Assembly (NCBI RefSeq): GCF_023065955.2
Contig: NC_079873.1
Span: 99,982,128 to 100,046,127, forward strand
DNA: 64,000 bases
Direction of reading: 5' to 3'
Source of the DNA: Ursus arctos
Lineage: Eukaryota; Chordata; Mammalia; Carnivora; Ursidae
Part shown: piece by piece, positions 43,187 to 55,190 of the stretch
How the letters are laid out: every line of letters begins with the position of its first letter
Position numbering within the stretch: the stretch's first letter is position 1
Program-made: the position numbers and the translations under genes
The notes under the pieces: model-generated
What the model was told of the DNA's origin: nothing
What the model saw: the letters and a program-made list of their open reading frames with translations, nothing else
Databases searched by the model: none

Positions 43187-44070
43187 ATGACGAGAAGGAG
43201 AAATACCCCCAGCAAAGAAAAGACAATGAGTCTGTGGCCTCTGCCACAGAACTGATGGATATAGATATAACCAAATTATCAGAAATGCAGTTCAGAGTAA
43301 CAATGGTCAAGATGATGTGTAGACTTGAAAAAATATTAATGAAAATATTAAAGAGAATATAGAATCTCTAAGGGCAGAAATGAGAGCAAAGCTGGCAGAA
43401 ATTAAACATGCTATGAATCAAAATGCAGTCTAAACTAGATGCTCTGACGGCCAGGGTAAATGAGTCAGAAGAACGAATTAACGAATTGGAGGATGGGATG
43501 GTAGAAGAGAAAGCTAAAACAGAAACTTGGCTCAAAAAAATCCAATCTCAAGAATGTAGGTTACGGGAGATTGCTGACTCAATGAAATGTTCCAATGTCA
43601 GAATCATCGGCATCCCCAAGGGGATGGAGAAAAACAGAGGTCTAGAAGAGATATTTGAACAAATTGTAGCTGAAAACTTCCCTAATCTAGCAAAAGAAAC
43701 GAGCAATCATGTCAAAGAGGCAGAGAGGACCCTTCCCAAGTTCAATCACGGCAAACTTATGCCACGTTACGTCACAGTGAAATCTATAAATATTAGATCC
43801 AAGAATACAGTGTTGAAAGTGGCCAGGGCAAAGAAATTTCTCATGTACCAAGGCAAAAGTATCAGGATTATGTCAGACCTGTCTATACAGACCTGGAATG
43901 AGAGAAAGGGTTGGGGGGCATTTTTAAAGCTCTTTCAGAGAAAAACATGCAGCCAAGAATCCTTTATCCAGCAAGGCTGTCATTAGAATTGATGGAGAGA
44001 TAAGGACCTTTCAAAATTACCAGTCACTGACCAATTACATAACCAGGAAACCAGCCCTACAGTAGATATT
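43187..44070 (+). pseudogene. L1 D ORF1, frameshifted
   Basis: The start ATG at 43,187 aligns with the ORF1 starts of A and B. The frame breaks in the coiled-coil part (around 43,330-43,430). A 187-codon stretch at 43,423-43,986 covers the end of the coiled coil and the RRM-like domain (IIGIPKGMEKNRG). The C-terminal part with the YPA-type motif is shifted. It cannot make ORF1p. Confidence 0.9.
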
Positions 44071-44160
44071 AAGGGGGGGGGTTCTATAAAAGTTAAAAGG
44101 TCCAAGAGTGATACAGAACAGAAAGTCACAATCTATAGAAAGAAAGACTTTACAGGCAAC

Positions 44161-44720
44161 ATGATATCATTAAAATCATCTCTCTCAATAATCACTCTCA
44201 ATGTGAATGGCCTAATGGTCCCATAAAATGCCACAGGGTGGCAGATTGGATAAAAAGACATGACCCATATATTTGCTGTCTACAAGAGACTCATTTTGAA
44301 CCTAAAGATACATCCAGACTGAAAGGAAAGGGTTGCAAAACCATTTTTCATGCCAAAGGACCTGAAAAGAAAGCTGGGGTAGCAATTCTCCTATCAGACA
44401 GATTAGATTTTAAACTAAAGGCTGTAGTTAGAGATACAGAAGGACACTATATTATTCTTAAAGGATGTATCCAACAAGTGGATATGACAATTATAAATAT
44501 ATATTCCCCCAACAGGGGAGCAGCAAGATACACAAGCCAACTCTTAACCAGAATAAAAAGACATATAGATAAAATACGTTAATAGTAGGGGACCTCAACT
44601 CTCCGCTCTCAGCAATAGACAGATCACCTAAGCAGAAAATCAGCAAAGAAACAAGAGCTTTGAATGACATACTAGACCAGATGGACCTCATACATATATA
44701 TAGGACACTATACCCCAGAG
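44161..44720 (+). pseudogene. L1 D ORF2, N-terminal endonuclease remnant
   Basis: The ATG at 44,161 aligns with the ORF2 start. Endonuclease motifs are visible: [12 protein letters not shown] in frame at 44,238-44,582, and GVAILLSDRLDFKL. A frameshift lies near the start ('ggcctaatggtcccata') and another near 44,580. The remnant ends at the deletion join near 44,720, before the reverse transcriptase. Confidence 0.9.
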
Positions 44721-44924
44721 GGGAGGGGGGTGGGGGAATGGGATAGACTGGTGAATGGTAGTAAGGAGGGCACATATTGCATGGTGCACTGGGTGTTATA
44801 CACAACTAATGAATCATCGAACCTTACATCGGAAACCGGGGATGTACTGTATGGTGACTAACATAATAAATAAAAAATCATTTAAAAAAAGAATAATTAT
44901 TCTGCTAATTGTAATAATAATAAT

Positions 44925-45135
44925 AGCTGATATTTAATGATACCTACCACTTGCTACAAAGCGCCCTAAACCATTGACAAGCATTAATTTATTTAATCCT
45001 CACAATAACCCTGGAAGGCATGTACTATGATTTTCTTCATTTTACAAATGAGGAAACTGAGGTTTATAGAGGTTAATAAGTTATCCAGACTCATTTGACT
45101 GTAAAGCAACAGATCTATTTAAGTAGACTAGCTGA
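44925..45135 (-). mobile_element. MIR SINE (ancient)
   Basis: Minus-strand MIR: 'ttatttaatcctcacaataa', 'cattttacaaatgaggaaac', 'gaggttaataagttatccag'. Well-preserved order. Confidence 0.88.
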
Positions 45136-46446
45136 AGGGTCAATGCCTTCAATCATTCTGCAGCTCACCACTTACGGAGGATTTGGGACACAGTTACATA
45201 GATGACAACTTGAGGGTTATTTTCCAAATGCATTCAAGCACCATTTAAAAATATTTTGATTTTAGAGAAACCAAATTCAAGTTCATGTCTGTATGTGTGC
45301 ATGAAAGATCAAAAGAAACATGACTTTAATAAATTCACTTTTTATTATTGAGATTTGTATAGTTTATTACAAATAATATTGCTAATTCATATTACTTCTC
45401 TGGTTAAAAAATCTCTCAGAATGTTGCAATGATTCCTTCACTACTTGTGTATCTGAATACATATTTCTAACTCATTCCATAGACCTGTGTGTCAAATGTA
45501 CTATATACCGGATATAAAGGATCTTGAGTATAGGGAGGAACAAAAGGAAACAAGTACCTAAAACACATTTCAGTGAACGCTAAAGAGAGCTCTGTAGTTG
45601 TTCTGTTGGAGGAAAACTGCTTTGTGATTATTATTGTTCTTTAATGCATTTTTAAAAATTTAGAACAGTTTTAAATTACAGCATCATTGCAAAGATTGTA
45701 CAGAGACTTTCCATATTAATAATGTCACACATTAATATAGCACATTTTTCACATTTAATGAACCAATATTGATACATTATTATTACCTAAGCTTTTTAGG
45801 TGGCCTAGAAAGTCTTTAGAATGGAATTTTGACCTGAACTTTAAAAGATTAGTGGGATTTTATGAGATTCCAAAAGGTACTCCATACACAGGGGAAAGCA
45901 CATTCAAAGTCATAGAGGTGTGAAAGACCATAGTATCCTTAGAAAAGCAGTAATTCTATGTAGCTGCTTGAGGAGGTATTGGGGTCAGAATGACTGGAAA
46001 GATAAATTGAAGTTGATTTTTGTGAAAAGCTTTCTACTTTAGCTTTCCTCTTGGAATCTTCAGAAATATAAATCAATAACAATTGAAAATTATTAGAAGT
46101 GAATATATAAAAATTTAGTTAGCTAATGAACAGCATTAAAAAGAAGAAAACATTTTCATGGTGCAATTTATCTTCTTATAATTGAGGCCCCGTACTGTCA
46201 TTTTCTAGTAACATATCAAAAGTGCAAGTGAAATAGCAGAAATACTGAGACTTTATAAATGCTAAAACAATACAGAAGAAAACTCTTCCAAGATGGCAGC
46301 TTTGTGACAATTACTGTTCAGAGTGGTTATTAATCATGGGACTTATCATTAGAGGTAGTGATAGTCTAACTCTCTCAATACATATACATATTTATAAGAG
46401 ACATACTTGATAAGACCTGGTAAGTCATTTCTATCACTATTCATTT
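45136..46446. other. Mostly unique; one old L1-like trace
   Basis: Near 45,655-45,790, 'tagaacagttttaaattaca' and 'aaccaatattgatacattat' resemble the old repeat also seen at 27.8 kb. Otherwise nothing is recognised. Confidence 0.4.
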
Positions 46447-46518
46447 AAGGCTGTGTATTAGTCTACTAGGGCTGCTATAACATAATATCATAAGCTGGGT
46501 GGATTAAGCAACAGATAT

Positions 46519-46553
<35 letters not shown>

Positions 46554-47163
46554 TTTTAATTTAAATTGAATTTAGTTAACATATAGTGTATTATTAGTTT
46601 CAGGGGTAGAATTTAGTGATTTATCAGTTGCATATAACACCCAGTGCTCATTACATCAAACGCCCTCCTTAATACCCATCACCCATTTAGCCCATCCCCC
46701 CCATCCACCTCTCCTCTGGTAACCCTGTTTGTTCTCTATAGTTAAGAATCTCTTATGGCTTGCCTCCCTCTCTGTTTTTATCTTATTTTATTTTTTCCTT
46801 CCCTTCCCCTATGCTCATCTGTTTTGTTTCTTAAATTCCACATATGAATGAAATCATATGGTATTTGTCTTTCTCTGACTCAACAGACATTGATTTCTCA
46901 CAGTTCTGGGGGCCAAAATTCCAATAACAAAGTGCTTGCTTTGTGAGAGGTTCCTGTTTCTGGCTTGCTACAACTGTCTTCTCACTGTGTCCTCACATGG
47001 CAAGGAGAAAACAATCTCTCTCTCTTCCTCTTATTAAGCTACTAATCCCACCATGAAGGCTCTACCTTCACGACCTCATCTAACAATAATTACTTCCCAA
47101 AGGCCCCATCTTTATGTCTTCAACATATGTATTTCAGGGAGGACAATTCAGTCCATAGTATAG
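46447..47163 (-). mobile_element. MLT1-type MaLR solitary LTR, split by an L1
   Basis: The two arms (46,447-46,515 and about 46,885-47,163) are the reverse complement of an MLT1-like LTR as I recall it: 'actagggctgctataacata', 'tttctcacagttctggggg', 'actgtgtcctcacatggcaa', 'ttcaacatatgtatttcagg'. It starts with tgt and ends with a tagta-like edge. No internal retroviral genes. An L1 3' fragment sits in a short duplication 'aacagat/aacagac'. Confidence 0.7.
46516..46884 (-). mobile_element. L1 3' fragment inside the MaLR LTR
   Basis: Minus-oriented: (TTTA)n A-tail equivalent, 3'UTR ('gcatataacacccagtgctc', 'cacccatttagcccatcc') and the last bases of ORF2 ('ggtatttgtctttctctgac'). Length about 370 bp. 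Confidence 0.92.
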
Positions 47164-49240
47164 GTCTTTATTACATATTTTAACATATAACATTTTTGTA
47201 AAAGTTAAGTTTTACTGACTCCCTTAGTTAGGATTTATTTAAAATATCTTCATTTAAAACATTTCAAAACATTCTGCTCAACTTGGTTTCAGATAAAACA
47301 TAATATGGTTTCACAAGTAAACAAAAAGATAATCTCAACTTTCACCATAGGCTAAGTAAAATTATATTCTAACAAGAGGGTAGGAGCTGTCCAAATATAG
47401 CTTGTAAACATTTCTAAATGCCACTTTCTTACCAAGGTCTCTGTAAAAAATGTATGTCAAGATTAAAAAAAAAAACTCTGATAGCGGGGCTGAAAACTGA
47501 CTTATTGGAAATTCATTTAATACAGGTGCATATTTTTTGTAATTACATTAACAGAAGTTATTTAAAAATTTAGTGGGTATAAATGTTATAATATCTCATG
47601 AGGGTGCATTACAGTCCCACCTGTTAATGGGTGCCAAAGAAGGAAAACTGGAAGGGGCATAGTTTTTGTTGTTGTTGTTGTTGTTTTTAACTCACTGTGA
47701 GTATATCATCATTCAAAAATCAAGCAACCTAATGATATCTGCTTCTTAGATATCTATTTTAAGGAACATCATAAGTGTACTTTATGCATTACACTTTTAT
47801 AGAAAAATTCTAATTGGAAAAGACAACTCCATACCACCACAGTAATTTTCCATAACTCATGTACTTCTTATGCTGTGCAACTTACAAATGTTCTCCTTTT
47901 TGAACAGGATTAAAGTCATATCTCATGGGTGATTAGATAGCCCCCTTTATACACTGAGGTTCAAGGAAATGAATAGGATCAATTTTCCCTTCAATACACA
48001 ATGGTGGATAAGCAAGCAAATGCATAAACTTACTTTAAAAGGTCAGCTGAAATCAGCCGGTGTGACTGTGGCAGTGTCTTAAACATATACACAGTAATAA
48101 ACATGATAAAGAATACCTATTATTTCTTATTATAATATTTTCCTCTGGATTACAATATCATAGCCTTGGAATTTTCAAAAAAAATAGAGATGTTATTGAC
48201 TTTTTAAAAAAGTTTATGCTAAAGATAGCAAACTCTCTCACTCTATTCATCTAAAATCCAAACTTATTTTTAAAGGTTTTCCACTTCTTTCCTAATATAT
48301 GACATACTTTTTGAAGGGAATTGTATCTGTTTGACATATTCTATTTTTGTATTCTATCCCATACACTATAAAAATAAATATTTTTCAATTAAGTATTACA
48401 GTTAATGTATAAGCTTTGAATATATCAGAAAATTGAGTCTAGCCTTCATGCATAGTGGTCCTTGCACAATTTTATTTATCATCAATAATACTATATTTGC
48501 TCCTAGGTGTAGCAAAGACAGAGAATCAGTCAGAGAGAGAAAGACAACTCAAAATAGGTTAGTTTTCTTATTTTTCCAAACCAAAATCTTTGATAACAGA
48601 TAGGACTTCTGGCTAGTTTTTGACATATCCAGAAACAAGTTTACCTTTCCAATATGTTATTTGGAATGGTATTATGTCCTTGGTACAGTACCCAAGAGAA
48701 GGGCTTTATCCCTTTCCTGGTAATATACAACACATACAGCAGGAAGAAGGCAGTTCATGTACTTTTGAAATAGATTTTAAACTTTGAAAAAATATGAATC
48801 TATCTGGATTGATGGTACATTTGTGTGTATATTATCTTTGCTTGTGTACTCAAATGGGGCATCTGTCTTTAATCTGACAGTATATCTCATGAACATACAA
48901 ATTGAGCAAGTTTCAGATCGAGCTTATCAAGTTCTCTCTGACAGCCTCAGCAATCTTTCTGTTTTAGGTTGGGTGACATATCTGTCCTCCTGGATCAAGC
49001 CATGACTAATGGATGAGAATGTTAACATCTTTCATCCTTTATATCTTACCAGAGATAATTCAGAGGAGAGAGAAGATAGTGTTTGCCACATTAGGTTTTT
49101 TGTTTAATTCTTTGACAATTAAGAGGAGGCAGATGAATATAAAATATGGCAAAGTTAATATTTCTTCTCAGCAGTAATGTTTTTACTAGAAATCCTTCAT
49201 TTGGTATGGGAGTTTCTTGCCAACTCATCTATATACTATA
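47164..49240. other. Unique sequence, no gene recognised
   Basis: AT-rich. A (TTG)n run lies near 47,668-47,686. The 73-codon frame at 48,784-49,005 has no recognised motif. No splice-flanked exon could be supported by eye. Confidence 0.4.
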
Positions 49241-49460
49241 TTTTTAAAAATATTTATTTATTTATTTGAGAGAGAGAGAAAGAAACAGAGAGAAAGGGAG
49301 AGAGCACAACTGAGAGGGGGAGGGAGAGGTAGAGGGAGATGGAGAGAGAAACCTAAGCAGACTCCATGTGAGCATGGAGCCCCACGCATGACCCTGAGAT
49401 CACAACCTGAGCGGAAACCAAGAGTCTGACGTTTAACTGACTGTGCCACCCAAGTGCCTC
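49241..49460 (-). mobile_element. SINEC, older copy
   Basis: Minus-oriented SINEC with a GA-rich middle and a GTGCCACCCAAGTGCCTC head. Confidence 0.9.
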
Positions 49461-49490
49461 AATCATATTTCTATTTAAATGAATGCTTGT

Positions 49491-49691
49491 AGGGACTCTT
49501 GGGTGGCACTGTTGGTTGAGCATCCAACTCTTGGTTTTGGCTCAACTCATGATCTCAGGGTCTTGAGATCAAGCCCCACATTGTGCTTTGAGCTCAGTGA
49601 GGAGTATGCTGAAATTTCTCTTTCCTTCTCCCTCTGCCCCTCTCCTCTCTCTCTCTCTAACGTGAATAAATAAATCTTTAAAAAAATAAGT
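49491..49691 (+). mobile_element. SINEC, older copy
   Basis: Plus-oriented SINEC (GGACTCTTGGGTGGCACTG to GAATAAATAAATCTTTAAA). Flanks 'aatgcttgtag' and 'aatgtttgtag' are a probable TSD. Its 3' end is duplicated at 51,021-51,081. Confidence 0.92.
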
Positions 49692-50400
49692 AAATGTTTG
49701 TAGCTCACTGTGTCATTATGTGCCATGCTGAGGACTTTGGAAACATCTTTTCCAAGAAGACAATCTCTAACTGGTCAAGAACCTATTCCCTTTGAAAGAG
49801 AGCCAAATGGGAAATTCTCAGACAACCAAAAGTGATATAAGAAGGTACTGTAGACCTGTGATTCCTTTTAATGATGGAATCAATGTGTTGAAAGACAAGA
49901 ATGTTTGAGAATACATTCAGGATTCTTATTTTGCTTATTAAGTAAAAAAAAAAAAAGTAATAGAGGCTACGTGAAGATCATCCCCATGGTAATATTATTG
50001 AAAATGCATTCTTTTTTTCCCTTTTCTAATTCCTTTAATGGATTATTTTCTTTCCCTATTATGTATTAATTCTACAATGCCCTTCAGGACCAGGGATACA
50101 ATATTAATGTTAATATTTCTTCATTCTGTATATAGTGAATGCATTTATCCTTTGCTGTATCCCTTCTATAATTTAAGGTAATAATGTTGAGCTTCAGAAT
50201 TATTGAGAAGACATGAAAGTAACACTCTCTCAAGAGTAATACATCTCTTCTGGCATTCACACCCACATATTAATAAAGAACCATTAGTCCCTTTAAAGGA
50301 GTACTATTTCTTGATTTTCAGAGGGCTTGTTGTGAGTTAATCTTTGAAGATTATTAAAATATAACATATACTCTGGTAATACAGTAGCGATAAGCAAAAC
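49692..50400. other. Unique sequence, nothing recognised
   Basis: AT-rich; no repeat or gene recognised. Confidence 0.4.
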
Positions 50401-50510
50401 TCAGAATTTGGAGCCAGTTAGGTTTACTTTTCAGTCCCTATATTTGCCAGTAGTGGGCAAGTCATTTAACTTATGAATATAATGAAGGTAACATTAATAC
50501 CTACATTTTA
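50401..50510 (+). mobile_element. MIR SINE fragment
   Basis: Plus-strand MIR: 'atttggagccagttaggttt', 'gggcaagtcatttaactta', 'aatacctacatttta'. It continues after the SINEC as a duplicated target. Confidence 0.75.
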
Positions 50511-50515
50511 TTTTT

Positions 50516-50550
<35 letters not shown>

Positions 50551-50746
50551 TTTTTTTAAAGATTTTATTTATTTATTCGACAGAGATAGAGACAGCTAGC
50601 GAGAGAGGGAACACAAGCAGGGGGAGTGGGAGAGGAAGAAGCAGGCTCATAGCGGAGGAGCCTGATGTGGGGCTCGATCCCATAATGCCAGGATCACGCC
50701 CTGAGCCGAAGGCAGACGCTTAACCACTGTGCCACCCAGGCGCCCC
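50511..50746 (-). mobile_element. Young SINEC with 15-bp TSD and (ATTT)n tail
   Basis: Minus-oriented young SINEC. TSD 'aatacctacatttta' at 50,496-50,510 and 50,747-50,761. The tail is expanded as a (TTTA)n run at 50,513-50,553. Confidence 0.97.
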
Positions 50747-50761
50747 AATACCTACATTTTA

Positions 50762-51497
50762 ATTTAGGTCACTCCAGAAAACATATTTGATCATTTGACT
50801 AGGTACATAAACTACTTTTTAAAGATAATGATGCAGAAAATAAGAAGGATATATAGGATCTAGTGGAAAGATATGGTAGTCAAACTTTTTGAGGTTGCAC
50901 GGAAGAGATAAACTAGCTTACTTTTAGCTTTGGAGATTTGTTGTAACAATATTCAAGAATAATTTATTATGAAAGGCCACTTCATCAACCTTCTAGTCTG
51001 GGATTCATTCCACTTTCTCACTCTGCCCCTCTCCTCTCTCTCTCTCTAACATGAATAAATAAATCTTTAAAAAAATAAGTATGAAACTTTATGAAAACTG
51101 GAAATTTTGCTCAGTGTGCCTTTTCCCGGCATATTTGTAACTCTGTCTTCTATTTATAACTATCTTTCATTTGTAACTCTAACACAGTTGCCCAAATGGA
51201 GAATCTGAATATGTTGATAAACTGCTATCTGATAGGGATTAACTACTAGACAGTTTCCTTCACACTCAGCCGATATACTGTTGTTTTCAAAGAAAGGATT
51301 GACACCTAGAACATTCCTAACTTTAGGACAGCAGAGATGGTTTCAATGAGATATAGTATCAAAAGTAAGTCACTACAGCCAATGCATGAGAGAGAACACT
51401 AAAACTAATGATAAATCATTAACAAACAAATGCAGTTGTCTAAGAATAGTATTATACATTGACTATAGTATTTTGATACTGATGAACATTTCTTGTA
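50762..51497. other. Mostly unique; holds a 61-bp SINE-tail duplicate
   Basis: Nothing recognised except 51,021-51,081. Confidence 0.4.
51021..51081 (+). repeat. 61-bp copy of the SINEC 3' end at 49,632-49,692
   Basis: The two differ by one base (taacgtgaat versus taacatgaat). No SINE head is present. It could be a 5'-truncated SINE or a templated copy of the nearby one. Confidence 0.85.
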
Positions 51498-52998
51498 TTT
51501 TTTTGTAATAATTCTTTATTATGTTATGTTAGTCACCATACACTACATCCCTAGTTTTTGATGTAAAGTTCCATGATTCATTACTTGCATATAACACCCA
51601 ATGCACCATGCAATACGTGCCCTCCTTAATACACATCACCAGCCTATCCCATTCCCCCACCCCTCTCCCCTCTGAGGCCCACAGTTTGTTTCTCATAGTC
51701 CATAGTCTCTCATGCTTCATTCCCCTTCTGATTACCCCCCCTTTCTTTATCCCTTTCTTCCCCTTCTGATCTTCCTAGTTCTTATGTTCCATAGATGAGA
51801 GAAACCATATGATAATTGTCTTTCTCTGCTTGACTTATTTCACTTAGCATTATCTCCTCCAGTCCCATCCATGTTGCTGCAAATGTTGAGAAATTGTTCT
51901 TTTTGACAGCTGAGTAATATTCCATTGTATATATGGACCACATCTTCTTAATCCAGTCATCTGTTGAAGGGCATCTCGGCTCCTTCCATGATTTAGCTAT
52001 TGTGGACAAAGCTGTTGTGAACATTGGGGTGCATATGGCCCTTCTCTTCACTACGTCTGTATCTTTGGGGTAAATACCCAGTAGTGTAATTGATGGATCA
52101 TAGGGTAGCTCTATTTTTAACTTTTTAAGGGACCTCCACACTGTTTTCCAAAGTGGCTGCACCAACTTGCATTCCCACCAACAGTGTAAGAGGGATCCCC
52201 TTTCTCCAAATCCTCTCCAACATTTGTTTTTTCCTGTCTTGTCAATTTTTGCCATTCTAACTGGCATAAGGTGGTATCTCAGTGTGGTTTTGATTTTAAT
52301 TTCCCTGATGGCTAATGATTTTGAACATTTTTTTCATGTGTCTGTTAGCCATTTGTATGGCTTCATTGGAAAAGTCTTTGTTCGTATCTTCTGCCCATTT
52401 ATTAATTTGATTATTTGTTTCACGTGTATTGAGTTTGAGAAGTTCTTTGTAGATCTTGGATACAAGTCTTTCATCTGTAGTGTCATTTGCAAATATCTTC
52501 TCCCATTCTGTGGGCTGCCTCTTAGTTTTTTTTGACTGTTTCCTTGGCTGTGCAGAAGCTTTTTATCTTGATGAAGTCCCACAAGTTCATGTTTTCTTTT
52601 GTTTCTCTTGACTTGTCAATTTTTGCCATTCTAACTGGCATAAGGTGGTATCTTAGTGTGGTTTTGATTTGAATTTCCCTGATGGCTAACGATGTTGAAC
52701 ATTTTTTCATGTGTCTGTTAGCCATTTGTATGTCTTCGTTGGAAAAGTGTTCATATCTTCTGCCCATTTTTTGATTTGATTATTTGTTTCACGTTTGAGT
52801 TTGCGAAGTTCTTTGTAGATCTTGGATACTAATCTTTTAGCTGTAGTGTCATTTACAAATATCTTCTCCCATTCTGTGGGCTGCCCCTTAGATTTTTGAC
52901 TGTTTCCTTGGCTGTGCAGAAGCTTTTTATCTTGATGAAGTCCCACAAGTTCATATTTCTTTTATTTCTCTTGCCTTTGGAAATGTGTCATGAAAAAC
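51498..52998 (-). mobile_element. L1 copy E, 5'-truncated, with internal 374-bp tandem duplication
   Basis: Minus-strand L1 3' portion: T-run, 3'UTR (51,529-51,720), ORF2 C-terminus with the Cys-rich motif ([18 protein letters not shown], in frame at 52,267-51,782), then ORF2 sequence 52,238-52,611 repeated at 52,612 to about 52,985. It is truncated near 52,998. No TSD is evident. Confidence 0.95.
52238..52985 (-). repeat. Tandem duplication within L1 E, period 374 bp
   Basis: 'cttgtcaatttttgccattc' occurs at 52,238 and 52,612. Both units run on through 'ggctgcc' and 'tgaagtcccacaagttca'. The right unit has small deletions (for example 'aaaagtgttcatatc'). Confidence 0.95.
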
Positions 52999-53291
52999 GT
53001 TTCAAGTAATCCTGGCCCCTAGTAGATTTTTAAAGACAGATTTCTGGGTGATTCATTTAAAAAATAAATGCAGGATTTATTCAGGATATACTTATATATC
53101 AGGACATCCAGGATTACTAGATGAAGTATAAATGCACGTTCAAATTATATAATAAGCTCACTGGGAGCTATTCTTATTTGAAATATTGATGACTATCTGT
53201 ATTTCTAAATAAATGGCCATCCATTTAAGTGGATGGCTAGATTTTACAGTAATTAGCTCATTCTCAGGAATTATAAAACTTTATTTAGATC

Positions 53292-53955
53292 TCAAAAGTG
53301 GTACAGCCACTTTGGAAAACAGCGTGGAGTTCCCTTAAAAAATTAAAAATAGAGCTACCCTATGATCCAGCCATTTCACTACTGGGTATTTACCCCAATG
53401 ATACAGACATAGTGAAGAGAAGGGCCATATGCCCCCCAATGTTCATAGCAGCATTGTCCACACTAGCTGAATTGTGGAAGGAGCCAAGATGCCCTTCAAC
53501 AGATGACTGTGTTAAGAAAATGTGGTCCATATATACAATGGAATATTACTCAGCCATCAGAAAGAATGATTACCCAACATTTGCAGCAACATGGACAGGA
53601 CTGGAGGAGATTATGGTAAGTGAAAGACAATTATCATATGATTTCACTCATTTATGGAACATAAGAAATAGCAGGAAGATCAGTAGTAGAAGGAAGGGAA
53701 GAATGAAGAGGGGGTAAACAGGAGGGGGGATGAACTATGAGAGACTATGGACCCTGGGAAACAAACTGAGGGCTTCAGACGGGAGAGGGGTGGGGGACTG
53801 GGATAGGCCGGTGATGGGTATTAGGGAGGGCACATATTGCATGGTGCACTGGGTGTTGCACACAAATAATGAATCATGGAACACTACATCAAAAACTAAG
53901 GATATACTGTATGGTGACTAATGTAACATAATAAAAAAAGTATTATAAAAAATAA
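53292..53955 (+). mobile_element. L1 copy F, 5'-truncated
   Basis: Plus-strand L1 from the ORF2 C-terminus (the 139-codon frame at 53,298-53,717 includes CPPMFIAALSTLAELWKEPR) through the 3'UTR to an A-rich end at about 53,955. No clear TSD. Confidence 0.94.
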
Positions 53956-54014
53956 TATCAATGTGGTTCTCATAATTTAGACAAAGCTAATTTTTGTAAT
54001 ACTCTGTTATTTGA

Positions 54015-54140
54015 TGGAAGGGAAAAATATCAAACACTAAAATAATGTTTTCTGTGTGCCAAATAGTATTAAATTCTTTATTAGTTCATTGGATACTGAC
54101 AACAATCCATGAAATAGGTATCATTATCATAATTTCTGTG
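54015..54140 (-). mobile_element. MIR-like fragment
   Basis: 'attagttcattggatactga', 'gaaataggtatcattatcat' match the minus-strand MIR order, but diverged. Confidence 0.5.
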
Positions 54141-54147
54141 GTAGTTT

Positions 54148-54880
54148 TCAAATATGGCCACAAACACTTTAATATTCTTCCATTCAAGAGGTGAAGTTTC
54201 ATTCTCCCCTGTGTGTGATCTGGACTTAGTAACTACCTAATAATAAAGTAAGACAGAAATGACAGTGTATATTTCTGAGATTTGGTCAAAAAGTTTTCTT
54301 CTGTTATCTCTCCCCATAGCAGTCATCTTGCAGTAATTCAGCAGCCATATCATGAGGACACTCAAGCCACCCTATAGAAGGGTTCATGTGATGAAGTACT
54401 GAGGACTCCTGTAAATGGCCATCAATGAACCTGAGGCCTCCCACCAACAATTATGTGGGTGTGTTTGGAAGTAGATCCTCCAGGCCCAGTTAATCCTGCA
54501 GAAGACTGCAGCCCCAGGCTTCATCTTGATTGCAGTCTCATGAGTGTTATCACTAAATTATTCCAGTTTATTCAGGACCTTGTTGGGTCTTAGCATGAAA
54601 ATCTTACATCCCAGGCCTCCAATATTCATGACCAAGTTGTGTCAGTTATCCAGAAACTGTCCCAATTTTAAAACTAAAATCCCATATCTTGAGAATTCCC
54701 CCAGTTCTAAGGAAAACAGGACTATTGGTCACCTCCTCATTCAGAACATTGAGCCAGAATCACCCAGTTTAGCTTTTCCCAAGTTATTAGCTCACAAATA
54801 CTGTGATAATAATACATACTGATTGTTTTAAACACTACTTTGAGATAAGTTTTACACAGCAACAAATAACTAATACATTA
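54148..54880 (+). mobile_element. Old MLT/MER-type repeat with an inserted segment
   Basis: The two arms (about 54,148-54,545 and 54,745-54,880) together read like a familiar old mammalian repeat: 'tcatgaggacactcaagcca', 'ggaagtagatcctccaggcc', 'ttgagccagaatcacccag', 'acacagcaacaaataactaa'. Between the arms lie about 200 bases of other sequence. The family is not assigned with confidence. Confidence 0.45.
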
Positions 54881-55190
54881 TCCATTTTACAGTTGAAGAA
54901 ATGGAGGAAGACACTCCCATTTCATAAAAACTCCCTTTTATGTAGTTGTTCAGCCCAAGTACTTAGTATGAAAATATACTCAATGTGATTGTGGACCATA
55001 ATTACCAGTAAGTTACATGTGCCAAAGTTCTATGAAATTTTAAAAATATAAAACATCAATAATGAAGTTTTCAACAAAGGCTTAGGATTTAAAAGAGAAC
55101 AAATAAACATTATTGGTCAGATAAACACCAAAATCTTCTGACACCTTCAGAATTTACTGCTGAAGAAATTGATTAATCAGGACAATTTTA

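Larger units (their letters stand above)
42006..44890 (+). mobile_element. L1 copy D, 5' end kept, ORF2 internally deleted, no captured SINEC
   Basis: Plus-strand L1 with the 5' start (AGTTAAGATGGCGGAGGAG near 42,037; a variant of the same start, with 'ttacgatggc', lies about 23 bases before it). Then a 5'UTR split by its own SINEC (42,483-42,703), a degraded ORF1, the first ~185 codons of ORF2, and an abrupt join near 44,720 to the 3'UTR, which runs to the A-tail at 44,890. About 3.5 kb of ORF2 is missing. At the position where A and B carry the captured SINEC, D is uninterrupted (43,084-43,095). No TSD was found. Confidence 0.95.
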
